Source: Rhodobacteraceae bacterium 63075
GTDB taxonomy: Bacteria; Pseudomonadota; Alphaproteobacteria; Rhodobacterales; Rhodobacteraceae
Reading direction: 5' to 3'
Length of the DNA stretch: 64,000 nt
Assembly: GCA_003417655.1 (NCBI GenBank)
Contig: QVMW01000004.1
Location: forward strand, 124,001-188,000
Shown here piece by piece: positions 1-10,608 of this stretch (positions are counted from its first letter, which is position 1; every line of letters starts with the position of its first letter). A program made the translations under genes and the position numbers. Under the pieces are notes generated by a model. That model was given only the letters and a program-made list of their open reading frames with translations. It searched no databases and was not told the origin of the DNA.

Positions 1-130
1 GCGCATCAAGGATCGGGCCGCCGCAGGCGCTTCCTTCGGCCACGAGGAGCCGTGCGGAGCTTCGCGGGCGCACGGGCCGCGTGGCAATCAGCTCATCGGG
101 AAGTTCGAAATCGAAATCGCTCAGTTTCAT
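1..130 (-). CDS. queA: QueA, tRNA preQ1(34) S-adenosylmethionine ribosyltransferase-isomerase (N-terminal fragment)
   Basis: Only the first 43 codons lie in the window; the gene runs off its left edge. The minus-strand start reads [16 protein letters not shown], then [14 protein letters not shown], the characteristic opening of QueA. The enzyme transfers and isomerises ribose from S-adenosylmethionine onto 7-aminomethyl-7-deazaguanine in tRNA, making epoxyqueuosine in the cytoplasm. The start ATG (complement of 128-130) is well placed against family members. The catalytic region is not visible, so activity cannot be judged. Confidence 0.85.
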   Translation of the reverse strand, partial: MKLSDFDFELPDELIATRPVRPRSSARLLVAEGSACGGPILDA

Positions 131-167
131 GAAGGGCTGGCCATACCTTTGGGACGCTCTGGTTCAT

Positions 168-3100
168 TCATCGTTGCACCTGCGGCGCAGGGCGGCGGAA
201 TATCTCGCGAAACATACCCGGCGTAAAGATCGAAAGCGGATTGACCTGAACTTGCGGATCACCCGCGCTGCCGCGCAAGTTGTAGTTGAACCCGACAAGC
301 CCCTCGCCCTTGCGCGTGAATATCTGCCCGATCCCGTTGACCAGATAGACCGGCGAGACGACGCCCTGCATATCCATTTCGCCCGAGGCGAGGCCGTAAT
401 AGCCATCCATGGAGATACCGAGCGATGCGCCCACGGCACTCGAACTGTTGAGGATGAGCGCGGTCGGTGTAAGCTGAAAGCGGGCCTCGACCTCGTTGAA
501 GAGGATGCCCGAGCCGCCAAGCTGTTCCAGAAGCCCCACCACGCTGATGGCATTGAGCAACGCCGCCATGGCCGGCGCGTCCTTGAGCCTGACCCCGGTC
601 ATCTCGAGCGATCCGTTGTAGCTCCCTTTCGCGCTGGCCGGCACGAGGATCAGGTCGAACCCGCCGCCCGCGGCATTCCTGAGCAATCCGGCCGCCTTCA
701 GGACCTGCCCGCCATCGCCGGACGTGATTCGAAACGCGCTTCTGCCCGACTGGGGCACGACGCGCCCCGAAACCGGGGCCTCACCGTTGACCAGCCCCGT
801 GAAATCTCCGGTGAAGCCATTCGCGGTGTCGAACTCGCCGCGAAACTGCTCAAGAGCGATCCCGTCCGAGATTTTCAGCGTATCGAGGCGCGCATTGATG
901 GGGCTGCCATCATCCGTCGCGCCGGAGCCGCCTGTTCCCAGCGTGGTCTGTGACAGGTCGATCCGCCCGCCATTCAGTTCGATCAGGGGCGCACGGCCCG
1001 GCCCGCGCGAGACGAACCTGAGCGGCACGTCGAGCCAGCTGCCGATCGTCACGCGCCCGAAACGCGCCTCTTCGAATTGGTCCTCCGTCAGCTTGACCGC
1101 TCCCGCCGCGTCCAGACCTGCGGCACTCAGCGAAACCTCATCGATGCTTCGGCTCTCGCCGAGCACGCCCGCAACACGCAAGCGCCCCTGCGCATCTTCC
1201 GGCTTGCGCCACCCGATCTGCGGAATCGCCAGCCCGATACCTTCAAGCGAGGATGTCAGGGTGAAAACCGTCCCCTCTCCGCGCTTCAGCGTCAGCTCCA
1301 CCTCGCCGCGCCCCGCGCCGCTGACCGTCCCGCTTGGTAGCCCGAGGCGAAACTCATCCACGAAGCCGGGGGATAGCTCGACAGTGCCGCGGGCCTTGGA
1401 AACGCGTCCCTCCGGCGGCCCGAGCGGAGCGGTAAACCTGCCGCTCACGGGAACGATGCCCAACCGGCCCTGCCCCGAGATGACCAGCGCCTCCCCGTCC
1501 GCCGCGATTTCGAGCCGCGGCGCGGCCAGAACCCGCCCCGGAACGATCATTTCCGAACGCACATTGGTCGCCACCGCACTCACCTCGTATTCGACCTGGT
1601 CGATCGGTACGGGCTTCTTCATGGTCCAGCCAAGTCGCCCCGAGACGCGAATATCGCCATCGGCCAGCGTCACGGGCTGGCCCGCCTTGCTCAGGAACGA
1701 AAGCGGCTCGAGATCGAGAACACTGAGAAGCGCCGTCACCCGGCCCTTTGCCGCAAGCTTGACCCGGGCCTGCGCGGGTTTGGGTTTGGTGCGTGGAATG
1801 ATGAATTGCGTGCCGGTGACATCAAGCTTTCCGCCCTGAGGAGCCGACATCGCCCCCTGCGTCGCCATGGCGGCAAACCGCTTTCGCAAAATACTCGCAT
1901 GTCCCGCGAGCCCTTCCAGCTCCGGCATCGTCTTCATGAAGCGCAGGCGGACATCTTCGTATGAGAATGAAAAATGCGGCTCCGGAGGTGCGCCCGGAAC
2001 GGCCTTCAGCGCGAATTGCGCCTCCGTCACCCGCCCCTCAAAGACATTTTCATGGACCCATTTGCGGGTTTTCTCGTCGACGCTCTCGGGCCAGAGCGCG
2101 AGCACCTCGCCCAGTTCAAGATCGCCGGTCGCGGCCTGAACGCGGTAGCTCCACCCCTCTTTGAGCGCCTGAAAGCTGCCTTCTGCGTGGTAGCGGGTCT
2201 CGCCGTCGTAGAGGTTCAACTGTCCCAGATCGACACGGAACGGCTCGACCGTGAGGCGCAGATCGGCAAACCCGTCATCGAAGGCCACGGGCTCGGGCAG
2301 AAGCCCGTCCGGGTTTGTCTCGATGTCGGAAAAGCGAAACTGCCCCACGAAGCTTTCGGGCCATCCGCTCTCGCCGGTCTCCAGCCCCAGCTTGCCCTCG
2401 GCCAGGAGCGTCGCCCATTCACCCTCGACGGCAATCTCGTTGAAGGTGATCAGACGCCTGTCAGGATCATAGGTCAGGTATGTGCGCGCAGAGCGGAACG
2501 GCACGGGCTTGGTCGCCTCATTCGGTTGCAACGCGCCTGCACCGATCTGCAAGGTGGCGTTGAGCGGCCCGAGTTCGCCCGCGTCGCTCATCGCGACCCT
2601 GAGCGCCCCGGAGATGGGCGCGCGCACGGCGTCCAACCAGGACAGTGCCGGTGATTGCGTGGCGAGATCCTGTGCGGGAAAGTCGCTCAGGTTCATGCCG
2701 ATGAAGGCCTCACCCGAGCCCTTTTCGCGCTCGAGCGTCAGCTCGACCCCGGCGGCCGTGGCTCCGCCCGTCAACAAGGCGAAGTCCGCCCGCGCGCGCA
2801 GCTCTTTTCCTTCCTTGGACAGATGTAACCTGCCGCCATCGACGGTCCATGTGCGGCGCGCGCGCTCGTCTGCGTAGCGCAGCGTGACATCGCGCAGCTC
2901 GAACTCCTCGAAAGCCGTCAGTTCCTCCCGGGCAAACAGCCTGTCGACGGCCGCACCCATCTCGGCAAGGCCCGCCCCGCGCGGATCGCCGCCACCGAGC
3001 GCCTCATCGAAGCTCAGCCAGAACGCCCCGTCAGCATCACGGCGCACGCCGAAGCGCGCGCCCGAAAGCGCTACCTTGGTGGGACGGAACTGCCCTCCCA

Positions 3101-3491
3101 GAAGCGCGCGCATCGAAAGCCCCACGGACATCTGCTCGAAGGAAACAAGCTGCGCGCCGGCGGCATCATTCAGTTGCGTGTCCGACAGGAGCACCCTCGG
3201 CGACCAGCCTTCCTCGATCACGACAGAGGCCTGACCGATGCTGAGACCATAGGGCTCGGCGGCATGTCCGAGCTGGGCCTCGATCCTCTCCCGCACCCAT
3301 TCGGGTGCCGCGAAGGGCTCGGCCTTGAGCGCAAGCAACCCGATGAACCCGGCAACAAGCAAGACCGCCAGGCCGCTTAGGGAGACAAGCCCGACAGCTG
3401 CACGCCTGCGCTTGCGTCCGCGCCGTTTCGGGCGCGCCTCGGACGGCTCTGCCGCGCCCGTCCTGTCCGGTTTTTCAGGTCCTGCCGTCAT
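168..3491 (-). CDS. AsmA/YhdP-like envelope protein (large TAM/AsmA superfamily)
   Basis: A 1107-residue protein with a basic N-terminus (RRGRKRRR), one membrane anchor at about residues 32-55, and a very long periplasmic part rich in beta-strand repeats. The C-terminal part (GVVSPVYLVNGIG..., then GLVGFNYNLRG) matches the AsmA-like C-terminal region of YhdP-type proteins. Such proteins are thought to carry phospholipid between inner and outer membranes. It lies 37 bp upstream of queA on the same strand and diverges from bcp. The family call is firm; the transport role is taken from YhdP homologues and not shown by the sequence. Confidence 0.8.
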   Translation of the reverse strand: MTAGPEKPDRTGAAEPSEARPKRRGRKRRRAAVGLVSLSGLAVLLVAGFIGLLALKAEPFAAPEWVRERIEAQLGHAAEPYGLSIGQASVVIEEGWSPRVLLSDTQLNDAAGAQLVSFEQMSVGLSMRALLGGQFRPTKVALSGARFGVRRDADGAFWLSFDEALGGGDPRGAGLAEMGAAVDRLFAREELTAFEEFELRDVTLRYADERARRTWTVDGGRLHLSKEGKELRARADFALLTGGATAAGVELTLEREKGSGEAFIGMNLSDFPAQDLATQSPALSWLDAVRAPISGALRVAMSDAGELGPLNATLQIGAGALQPNEATKPVPFRSARTYLTYDPDRRLITFNEIAVEGEWATLLAEGKLGLETGESGWPESFVGQFRFSDIETNPDGLLPEPVAFDDGFADLRLTVEPFRVDLGQLNLYDGETRYHAEGSFQALKEGWSYRVQAATGDLELGEVLALWPESVDEKTRKWVHENVFEGRVTEAQFALKAVPGAPPEPHFSFSYEDVRLRFMKTMPELEGLAGHASILRKRFAAMATQGAMSAPQGGKLDVTGTQFIIPRTKPKPAQARVKLAAKGRVTALLSVLDLEPLSFLSKAGQPVTLADGDIRVSGRLGWTMKKPVPIDQVEYEVSAVATNVRSEMIVPGRVLAAPRLEIAADGEALVISGQGRLGIVPVSGRFTAPLGPPEGRVSKARGTVELSPGFVDEFRLGLPSGTVSGAGRGEVELTLKRGEGTVFTLTSSLEGIGLAIPQIGWRKPEDAQGRLRVAGVLGESRSIDEVSLSAAGLDAAGAVKLTEDQFEEARFGRVTIGSWLDVPLRFVSRGPGRAPLIELNGGRIDLSQTTLGTGGSGATDDGSPINARLDTLKISDGIALEQFRGEFDTANGFTGDFTGLVNGEAPVSGRVVPQSGRSAFRITSGDGGQVLKAAGLLRNAAGGGFDLILVPASAKGSYNGSLEMTGVRLKDAPAMAALLNAISVVGLLEQLGGSGILFNEVEARFQLTPTALILNSSSAVGASLGISMDGYYGLASGEMDMQGVVSPVYLVNGIGQIFTRKGEGLVGFNYNLRGSAGDPQVQVNPLSIFTPGMFREIFRRPAPQVQR

Positions 3492-3623
3492 CTCGGCCCG
3501 TGCTCGCCCTCCGGCTCATCGAAAACCTGCCCCGCTGGCAGACCCCGCCACAACGGTTGTTGCATTGCAGCGCTCCGCTTGAGCTAATATGAAACCCGCC
3601 AAAGAGATAGAGGTAAAGTGACC

Positions 3624-4088
3624 ATGACCGATGACACGCAATTTCCCGCTCCCGGGTTCACCCTCCCGTCAGATGATGGAAACGACATCTCCCTCTCGGC
3701 GCTGCGCGGCGCGCCGGTCGTGCTCTTCTTCTATCCGCGTGACAACACGCCGGGCTGCACCAACGAGGCCAAGGATTTCTCCCGCCTTCTGGGCGAATTC
3801 GCAGCCCTAGGCGTGACGGTTCTGGGCGTCTCGAAAGACAGCCTCGCGAGCCATGCGAAGTTTCGCGAAAAACAGGCGCTCACGGTCCCGCTCCTGTCCG
3901 ATGAACACGGCTCCGCATGCGAGGATTTCGGCGTCTGGAAGGAAAAGAAGATGTACGGGAAGACTTTCATGGGGATCGAGCGTTCGACCTTCCTGATCGA
4001 TGGAGAGGGTCAGGTCGTCCGTGCATGGCGCAAGGTGAAGGTGCCGGGCCATGCCGAAGAGGTGCTCGCCGCCGCGAAGGCGCTCTGA
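3624..4088 (+). CDS. bcp: Thioredoxin-dependent peroxiredoxin, Bcp/PrxQ type
   Basis: A 154-residue cytoplasmic peroxiredoxin that reduces hydrogen and organic peroxides. The peroxidatic cysteine is Cys45 in NTPGCTNEAKDF, and the end (GKTFMGIERSTFLID) is typical of the family. Position 50, where E. coli Bcp has its resolving cysteine, is Lys; the only other cysteine is Cys99 (SACEDFGVW). A GTG six bases upstream could also start the frame, but AGAGG at 3609-3613 is spaced correctly for the ATG at 3624. The stop overlaps the next start (TGATG), so the two genes are translationally coupled. Confidence 0.93.
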   Translation: MTDDTQFPAPGFTLPSDDGNDISLSALRGAPVVLFFYPRDNTPGCTNEAKDFSRLLGEFAALGVTVLGVSKDSLASHAKFREKQALTVPLLSDEHGSACEDFGVWKEKKMYGKTFMGIERSTFLIDGEGQVVRAWRKVKVPGHAEEVLAAAKAL

Positions 4089-4909
4089 TGGCGCGCACCC
4101 TTGCCGAGATGGCCGTCGAAGTTCTCGAATGTGCAGACGGGCGCGAGAAGACGGCCCTTGCCCGCAAGCACGCGGCTGACTGGTTCACCGCGCGCGAGGC
4201 GGGCGCGCCGCTGTCGCTTGGAACGGCATCTCCGCCGCTTCACCCCGCGCGCCCCGACAGGCCCGAACTGCTCGATCCCCGCGATGTCCCCAAGCGCCGG
4301 CCCGGCTCCGAGAAAGGCCGCATCGCCCTGCTGCACGCGGTCGCGCATATCGAGCTCAATGCCGTCGATCTGCACTGGGACATCATCGCGCGGTTTTCGC
4401 ATGTGCCCTTCCCTCTCGGCTTCTTTGACGACTGGGTGAAAGCGGGCGACGAGGAAGCCAAGCATTTCAACCTCGTCAGCGATTGTCTGGAGGCGCTGGG
4501 CAGCCATTACGGCGCCCTGCCCGCCCATGCCGGCATGTGGCGCGCCGCGGAAGACACGGCGGACGATCTCATGGGGCGGCTCGCCGTCGTGCCCATGGTG
4601 CTCGAAGCCCGCGGCCTCGACGTGACGCCGGGCATGATCGAGATTTTCCGCAAGGCCGGGGATGAACACGCTGTCGCCGCGCTGGAGACGATCTATGCCG
4701 AAGAGGTCGGCCACGTGGCCTATGGCTCCAAGTGGTTTCATTTTCTCTGTGGACGTCATGAGCTTGACCCCAAGGAAGAGTTTCATCATCTCGTGAGACA
4801 CTACTTCCACGGCGTCCTCAAACCGCCCTTCAACGAGGAGAAACGCGCCGAGGCAGGATTGCCGCCTGATTTCTATTGGCCGTTGACGCAAAGCGCGCCG
4901 CAGGAGTGA
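4088..4909 (+). CDS. DUF455 ferritin-like domain protein
   Basis: A 273-residue protein of the DUF455 ferritin-like family. Putative di-metal ligands appear on successive helices: HAVAHIELNAVDLHWD, GDEEAKHFN and YAEEVGHVAYG, giving the repeated E-x2-H pattern of ferritin-like four-helix bundles. Relatives include the MiaE-like tRNA hydroxylase fold, but the substrate of DUF455 proteins is not established. The start ATG overlaps the bcp stop, implying an operon with a peroxiredoxin and so a possible link to peroxide or iron handling. That link is inferred from position only. Confidence 0.85.
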   Translation: MARTLAEMAVEVLECADGREKTALARKHAADWFTAREAGAPLSLGTASPPLHPARPDRPELLDPRDVPKRRPGSEKGRIALLHAVAHIELNAVDLHWDIIARFSHVPFPLGFFDDWVKAGDEEAKHFNLVSDCLEALGSHYGALPAHAGMWRAAEDTADDLMGRLAVVPMVLEARGLDVTPGMIEIFRKAGDEHAVAALETIYAEEVGHVAYGSKWFHFLCGRHELDPKEEFHHLVRHYFHGVLKPPFNEEKRAEAGLPPDFYWPLTQSAPQE

Positions 4910-5138
4910 TCGCTCCGTGCGGCGGATGTCGGAAGAATCGGCAAGAATTCGCCGTTTTGGGTGCGCTTTCAACGAGATGCATAGCGGTCCTTCCAAAGAA
5001 CTTGCGCCGTGCTGAACAGGGAGTTAATCACATCCGGGGCAGAACTCGGGGATGGTCTGCCCACGCGGCGGCACCACTCGGAAACTTTCGCTCCGGGCGA
5101 TCGAGCCGCCAGACGGTAACGGCTAGGGACACGGCATC

Positions 5139-6468
<1,330 letters not shown>

Positions 6469-6479
<11 letters not shown>

Positions 6480-7047
6480 GAGCAAAATCAACGAACCAGG
6501 CCCGAAAGCAGACGACAAGTCGGGTGAGGCAAGCCAGGACAAGTCAACCCCCGCAGCACCGTCACCGGGCGCGAAAACAGGCGCAGCGGCAGGGTCCGGC
6601 AGCGATTACAAATCCACGGCACCCAAGGCCAAGCCGCCGGCTTCCGGTCTATCCTCGGACCTGCACGTCCAGGGCAATCTCAAGACCACGGGCGACATCC
6701 AGATCGAAGGCACGATCGAGGGCGACATTCGCGCCCATCTGCTCACGGTCGGTGAAGGCGCGACGGTCAAGGGCGAAGTGATCGCCGATGACGTTGTCGT
6801 GAATGGCCGGATCGTCGGCCGCGTGCGTGGTCTCAAGGTGCGCCTGACGTCAACGGCCCGTGTCGAAGGCGACATCATCCACAAGACCATCGCGATCGAA
6901 AGCGGCGCCCATTTCGAAGGCTCCGTGCAGCGCCAGGACGATCCGCTCAACTCGGGCAGCGGCAAGCAGGCCGCAGCCCCCGCGTCTGCAACAGCGACCC
7001 CCGCGCCCCCTGCGGCCGAGCCCGCAAAGCCGGCCAAAGAGAGCTGA
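6469..7047 (+). CDS. Bactofilin (polymer-forming cytoskeletal protein)
   Basis: A 192-residue bactofilin. The central right-handed beta-helix domain (about residues 60-155) begins SSDLHVQGNLKTTGDIQIEG and contains the short hydrophobic/Gly repeats of DUF583 (IEGTIEGDI, VNGRIVGRV). It is flanked by disordered Lys/Pro/Ala-rich tails, as usual. Bactofilins polymerise without nucleotide at the membrane and recruit cell-wall enzymes. The start lies inside the last codons of the M23 peptidase gene, so the two are almost certainly made together, consistent with a shape-determining pair. Confidence 0.92.
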
Positions 7048-7059
7048 GACGCACAAGAA

Positions 7060-7091
7060 ATGTCGTGAGCGGGCAATGTCGTGAGCGGGCA
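7060..7091. repeat. Perfect 16-bp tandem duplication
   Basis: The unit ATGTCGTGAGCGGGCA occurs twice head to tail, directly after the bactofilin stop codon and before the convergent HNH gene. It looks like a recent slippage duplication; no function is evident. Confidence 0.9.
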
Positions 7092-7161
7092 TCGCGGTAA
7101 CGCGGTGTCCGTTTTCTTTTGGCACCTGTTTAAGTGAGCGCCTTCACGAGCAGACCGTCGA

Positions 7162-7797
7162 TCACGCTTGCAGCTCGGCATCCCAGTAGAGAAAATCGAT
7201 CCAGCTCTCGTGCAGGTGCCCTGGCGGGAAGCGTCGGCCCATGTTGCGCAATTCTTCGGCAGCAGGTGCCCGGGGCGGCTTTCTCAGGTTGAGGCCGGCC
7301 CGCCTGAGGCTCTTGGAGCCTTTCCTGAGGTTGCACGGGCTACAGGCCGCAACGACATTCTCCCAGCTCGTCACGCCGCCAGCCGCGCGCGGCACCACGT
7401 GATCGAAGGTCAGATCACCCTTGGAGCCGCAATACTGGCAGCGGAATTCGTCCCTCAGAAACAAGTTAAAGCGCGTGAAGGCCACGCGCTTTTGAGGTTT
7501 TACGTAATCCTTGAGCACGACAACCGACGGTATCCTGATCTCGGTCGAGGGGCTTCGCACCATCTGGTCATATTCCGCGACGATATCCACCCTGTCGAGC
7601 CAGGCCGCCTTGATCGCATCCTGCCATGGCCAGAGCGACAATGGGTAGTAACTCAAAGGCCGGTAATCGGCGTTTAGAACCAAGGCAGGATGCTGCTTGA
7701 GTGCACCGGGCTGCCTTACGAAATCCTGTCTGAAATCCCCGTCCATCTTTCCTTCAACTTCTCTCTGCTCGGACCCTTCTTGAAACGTCGGTAACAT
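7162..7797 (-). CDS. HNH endonuclease family protein
   Basis: A 211-residue protein with a C-terminal HNH nuclease motif: CQYCG, then FDHVVPRAAGG, then NVVAACSPCNLRKG, giving two CxxC zinc pairs and the HH...N core. The preceding region (ALVLNADYRPLSYYPLSLW, then DYVKPQKRVAFTR) is typical of the stand-alone HNH proteins common in alphaproteobacteria, whose biological target is unknown. ATG at 7797 has AGAGG five bases upstream; the inner ATG at 7746 (MDGDFRQ) is an alternative with a poorly spaced AAGGA. It is convergent with the bactofilin operon and no methylase partner is present, so it is not obviously a restriction enzyme. Confidence 0.85.
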   Translation of the reverse strand: MLPTFQEGSEQREVEGKMDGDFRQDFVRQPGALKQHPALVLNADYRPLSYYPLSLWPWQDAIKAAWLDRVDIVAEYDQMVRSPSTEIRIPSVVVLKDYVKPQKRVAFTRFNLFLRDEFRCQYCGSKGDLTFDHVVPRAAGGVTSWENVVAACSPCNLRKGSKSLRRAGLNLRKPPRAPAAEELRNMGRRFPPGHLHESWIDFLYWDAELQA

Positions 7798-7821
7798 CTG
7801 GGCCTCTTGCCTCTGCCAACC

Positions 7822-7849
7822 ACTATATATCGAAGCGGCAATCGGGCAA
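7822..7849 (-). promoter_or_regulatory. Candidate sigma70-type promoter for the HNH gene
   Basis: Read on the minus strand, TTGCCC (complement of 7844-7849) and TATAGT (complement of 7822-7827) are separated by 16 bp. Transcription would start about 15-20 bp upstream of the ATG at 7797, supporting that start. Pattern match only. Confidence 0.4.
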
Positions 7850-8060
7850 GCGCCTTGATACCGCACGTTCGCGTGCAGAGTGACGCCTCTTTGAAACAGA
7901 GCGGTGACAGGCACACAGCCGCGTCTAACTCCATGATTTCAAGAGGGAAACCTAGCTTGCGCGGCTGATGTCACCGCGCGGGAGCCGCGGCGGAGACACA
8001 AATGCGCAAGCGCTACGGACGATCATTCGCATGAGAATCGCCCGCAGCAAGACGTGGAGC

Positions 8061-9218
8061 TCAATCCTCGGCGGCGCGCTCGGCTTCTATCTCGCGCCAG
8101 CGCGCAACATTGCGGTTGTGCTCTTCAAGCGTCCTGGCAAAGGCATGACCGCCCGTGCCATCGGCCACGAAGAAGATGTAATCCGTCTCGTCCGGATCGA
8201 GCGCGGCCTCGATGCTCGCACGCCCCGGATTGGCGATCGGCGTCGGGGGCATCCCCTCGATCACGTAGGTGTTGTAAGCTGTCGCGCGGCGCAGCTCGCT
8301 CTGGCGCAGACCACGGCCAAGCACGCCTTCGCCATTGGTGATCCCGTAGATCACCGTCGGGTCGGTCTGAAGCCGCATCCCGAGACGCAGCCGGTTCGTG
8401 AACACGCTCGCAACCTGCCGTCTCTCTCCGGCCAGCCCGGTCTCCTTTTCCACGATGGAGGCGAGGATGAGCGCTTCCTCGGGGCTGTCCAGCGGCAGGC
8501 CCTCGGCGCGATTCTCCCAGGCGTCGGCAAGGATGCTGCTCTGACGCTCCTGCATCACCTCCAGCAACTCGCTCCGCGTATCCCCGTCCACGACCTCGTA
8601 GCTGTCCGGCGCGAGGCTGCCTTCCGCCGGCACCTCCTCGACCTCGCCATCCAGCAACGATATCTGCTTCAGCCCCTCGACGACCTGCCAGCTCGTCACA
8701 CCCTCGGCCAGCGCGATGCGATAGCGTGTATCGGCCCTTTCGCGCACTTCTGTATATTCCGCCGGTGGCTCCTCGCTCGCCGGATCGAACTCGGCCTTTT
8801 CCTCGAAGCGCCCGGTTGCCGGGTCAAGCTCGCGCACCAGGTTCGAAAGCCGCGTCACGCCGATCCGGTAGACCACTTCGGTTCCGCAGGTGGAGGCCCC
8901 GCCCCGCGTGATGATATCCGCGATCTCGGCGATCGAAGCGCCTTCGGGCACGAGGTAACTGCCCGCCTTGAGCTGGGACGTCTGGTCCGCGTAGTCCATG
9001 CCGACGCGCATCAGGAAACCCGACGAGATCGCGCCATCGCCTTCGAGAGAATTCGATACCCGAGAGACATTGCTGCCGCGTTCGACACGCAGGCAGATTG
9101 GCTCTTCCAGCGGGCCTTCGGCGGTGTATTCGCTCTGCCCCCAAAGGATCACCCCGCCAAGCAGGAAGACCCCGACGATGAGCATCGTCAGTGCATTCGA
9201 GGCAATGTGTCGCCACAT
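8061..9218 (-). CDS. mltG: Endolytic murein transglycosylase MltG
   Basis: A 385-residue YceG/MltG protein: one membrane helix near residues 9-27, a LysM-like region (DQTSQLKAGSYLVPEGAS), then the catalytic domain with the signature ILASIVEKETG followed by RLRLGMRLQTDPTVIYGI. The Glu of EKET is the conserved catalytic residue. The enzyme cleaves nascent glycan strands at the inner membrane and limits their length. It starts 4 bp after the fabF stop, as the last gene of the fatty-acid operon, a common proteobacterial arrangement. Confidence 0.95.
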   Translation of the reverse strand: MWRHIASNALTMLIVGVFLLGGVILWGQSEYTAEGPLEEPICLRVERGSNVSRVSNSLEGDGAISSGFLMRVGMDYADQTSQLKAGSYLVPEGASIAEIADIITRGGASTCGTEVVYRIGVTRLSNLVRELDPATGRFEEKAEFDPASEEPPAEYTEVRERADTRYRIALAEGVTSWQVVEGLKQISLLDGEVEEVPAEGSLAPDSYEVVDGDTRSELLEVMQERQSSILADAWENRAEGLPLDSPEEALILASIVEKETGLAGERRQVASVFTNRLRLGMRLQTDPTVIYGITNGEGVLGRGLRQSELRRATAYNTYVIEGMPPTPIANPGRASIEAALDPDETDYIFFVADGTGGHAFARTLEEHNRNVARWREIEAERAAED

Positions 9219-9222
9219 ATCG

Positions 9223-10482
9223 TCAGTCTACCTTTCGGAAAATGACCGAGGCGTTCGTTCCGCCGAAGCCGAAGCTGTTGGACAGCGCCACGTTGATCTC
9301 TCGCTCGCGGGCGGCATTGGGCGCCAGGTCGAGCGGCGTTTCAACCGCCGGATTGTCGAGGTTGATCGTCGGCGGCGCGACCTGGTCGCGGATCGCGAGG
9401 ATCGAGAAGATCGACTCGATGGCCCCCGCCGCACCGAGCAGATGGCCCGTGGCGGACTTGGTCGAGCTCATCGTCGCCTTGGAGGCCGCATCTCCCAGCA
9501 GCCGCTCGACAGCGCCGAGCTCGATGGTGTCGGCCATGGTCGAGGTGCCATGCGCGTTGATGTAGTCGATTGCGGAAGGCTCCAGCCCGGCGTTGTTCAA
9601 GGCCGCGCGCATGGAGCGTTCGCCACCCTCGCCGTCTTCGCTGGGCGCGGTGATATGATAGGCATCGCCCGAAAGCCCGTAGCCCGCCACCTCGGCATAT
9701 ATCTTCGCGCCCCGCGCCTTGGCATGCTCATACTCTTCGAGAATGACGACGCCCGCGCCCTCGCCCATGACGAAGCCGTCCCGATCCGCATCATAGGGCC
9801 GGCTCGCCGTCTCGGGGCTGTCCTCGTATTTCGTCGACAGGGCCTTGCATGCGTTGAACCCGGCGATCCCTATCTCGCAGATCGCCGCTTCGGCCCCGCC
9901 CGCAACCATGACATCCGCGTCGCCATGCTGGATGAGCCGGCTTGCATCGCCGATCGCATGCGCGCCAGTCGAGCAGGCGGTGACAACAGCGTGGTTCGGC
10001 CCCTTGAAGCCATACTTGATGCTGACCTGGCCCGAGATCAGATTGATCAGCGCGCCGGGAATGAAGAAGGGCGATACGCGCCGCGGCCCCTTCTCGGCCA
10101 TCAGCAGGGTCGTCTGTTCGATGCTTTTCAGCCCGCCGATGCCCGAGCCGATCATCACGCCGGTGCGCAGCCGGTCTTCCTCGGCCTCCGGCATCCAGCC
10201 TGCGTCCTGAACCGCCTGCATCGCTGCGGCGATCCCGTAGAGAATGAAGTCATCGACCTTGCGGCGCTCCTTCGGCTCCATCCAGTCGTCGGAATTGAAG
10301 GTGCCGTCAGAGCCGTCGCCGTGCTTGACTTCGCAGGCATATTTCGTGGTCACGCGCTCGGGATCAAACTGGGTGATCCGGCCCGCGCCCGACTTGCCTG
10401 CAAGGATGTTCTTCCAGCTGTCCTCGACCCCGCCGCCCAATGGCGTGACAAGACCCAGACCCGTAACAACGACACGACGCAT
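9223..10482 (-). CDS. fabF: 3-oxoacyl-[acyl-carrier-protein] synthase II
   Basis: A 419-residue KAS II enzyme condensing malonyl-ACP with acyl-ACP during fatty-acid elongation. The catalytic triad is complete: Cys170 in VTACSTGAHA, His in INAHGTST and His in SATGHLLGAAGA. The C-terminal NSFGFGGTNAS glycine-rich motif is also present. It lies downstream of the HisA-like gene with 126 bp between, and directly upstream of mltG. The 3' partners match other Rhodobacterales; the HisA-like insertion upstream is the unusual part. Confidence 0.97.
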   Translation of the reverse strand: MRRVVVTGLGLVTPLGGGVEDSWKNILAGKSGAGRITQFDPERVTTKYACEVKHGDGSDGTFNSDDWMEPKERRKVDDFILYGIAAAMQAVQDAGWMPEAEEDRLRTGVMIGSGIGGLKSIEQTTLLMAEKGPRRVSPFFIPGALINLISGQVSIKYGFKGPNHAVVTACSTGAHAIGDASRLIQHGDADVMVAGGAEAAICEIGIAGFNACKALSTKYEDSPETASRPYDADRDGFVMGEGAGVVILEEYEHAKARGAKIYAEVAGYGLSGDAYHITAPSEDGEGGERSMRAALNNAGLEPSAIDYINAHGTSTMADTIELGAVERLLGDAASKATMSSTKSATGHLLGAAGAIESIFSILAIRDQVAPPTINLDNPAVETPLDLAPNAAREREINVALSNSFGFGGTNASVIFRKVD

Positions 10483-10608
10483 TTCTATGCCCCTTCCTCA
10501 AATTCGTGCACCGCTCTTAGCGCGGCTTGGGGGCAAGGGGCAAGAGCGCGTATGCTCGCCAAATGCGCCGCATCGCAGCGAAAATTCCGCTTCCGCGCAG
10601 CTTTTCGC

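Noticed and set aside
7162..7797. A restriction-modification system around the HNH endonuclease
   Set aside because: No methyltransferase or specificity gene is adjacent; the protein belongs to a widespread stand-alone family.
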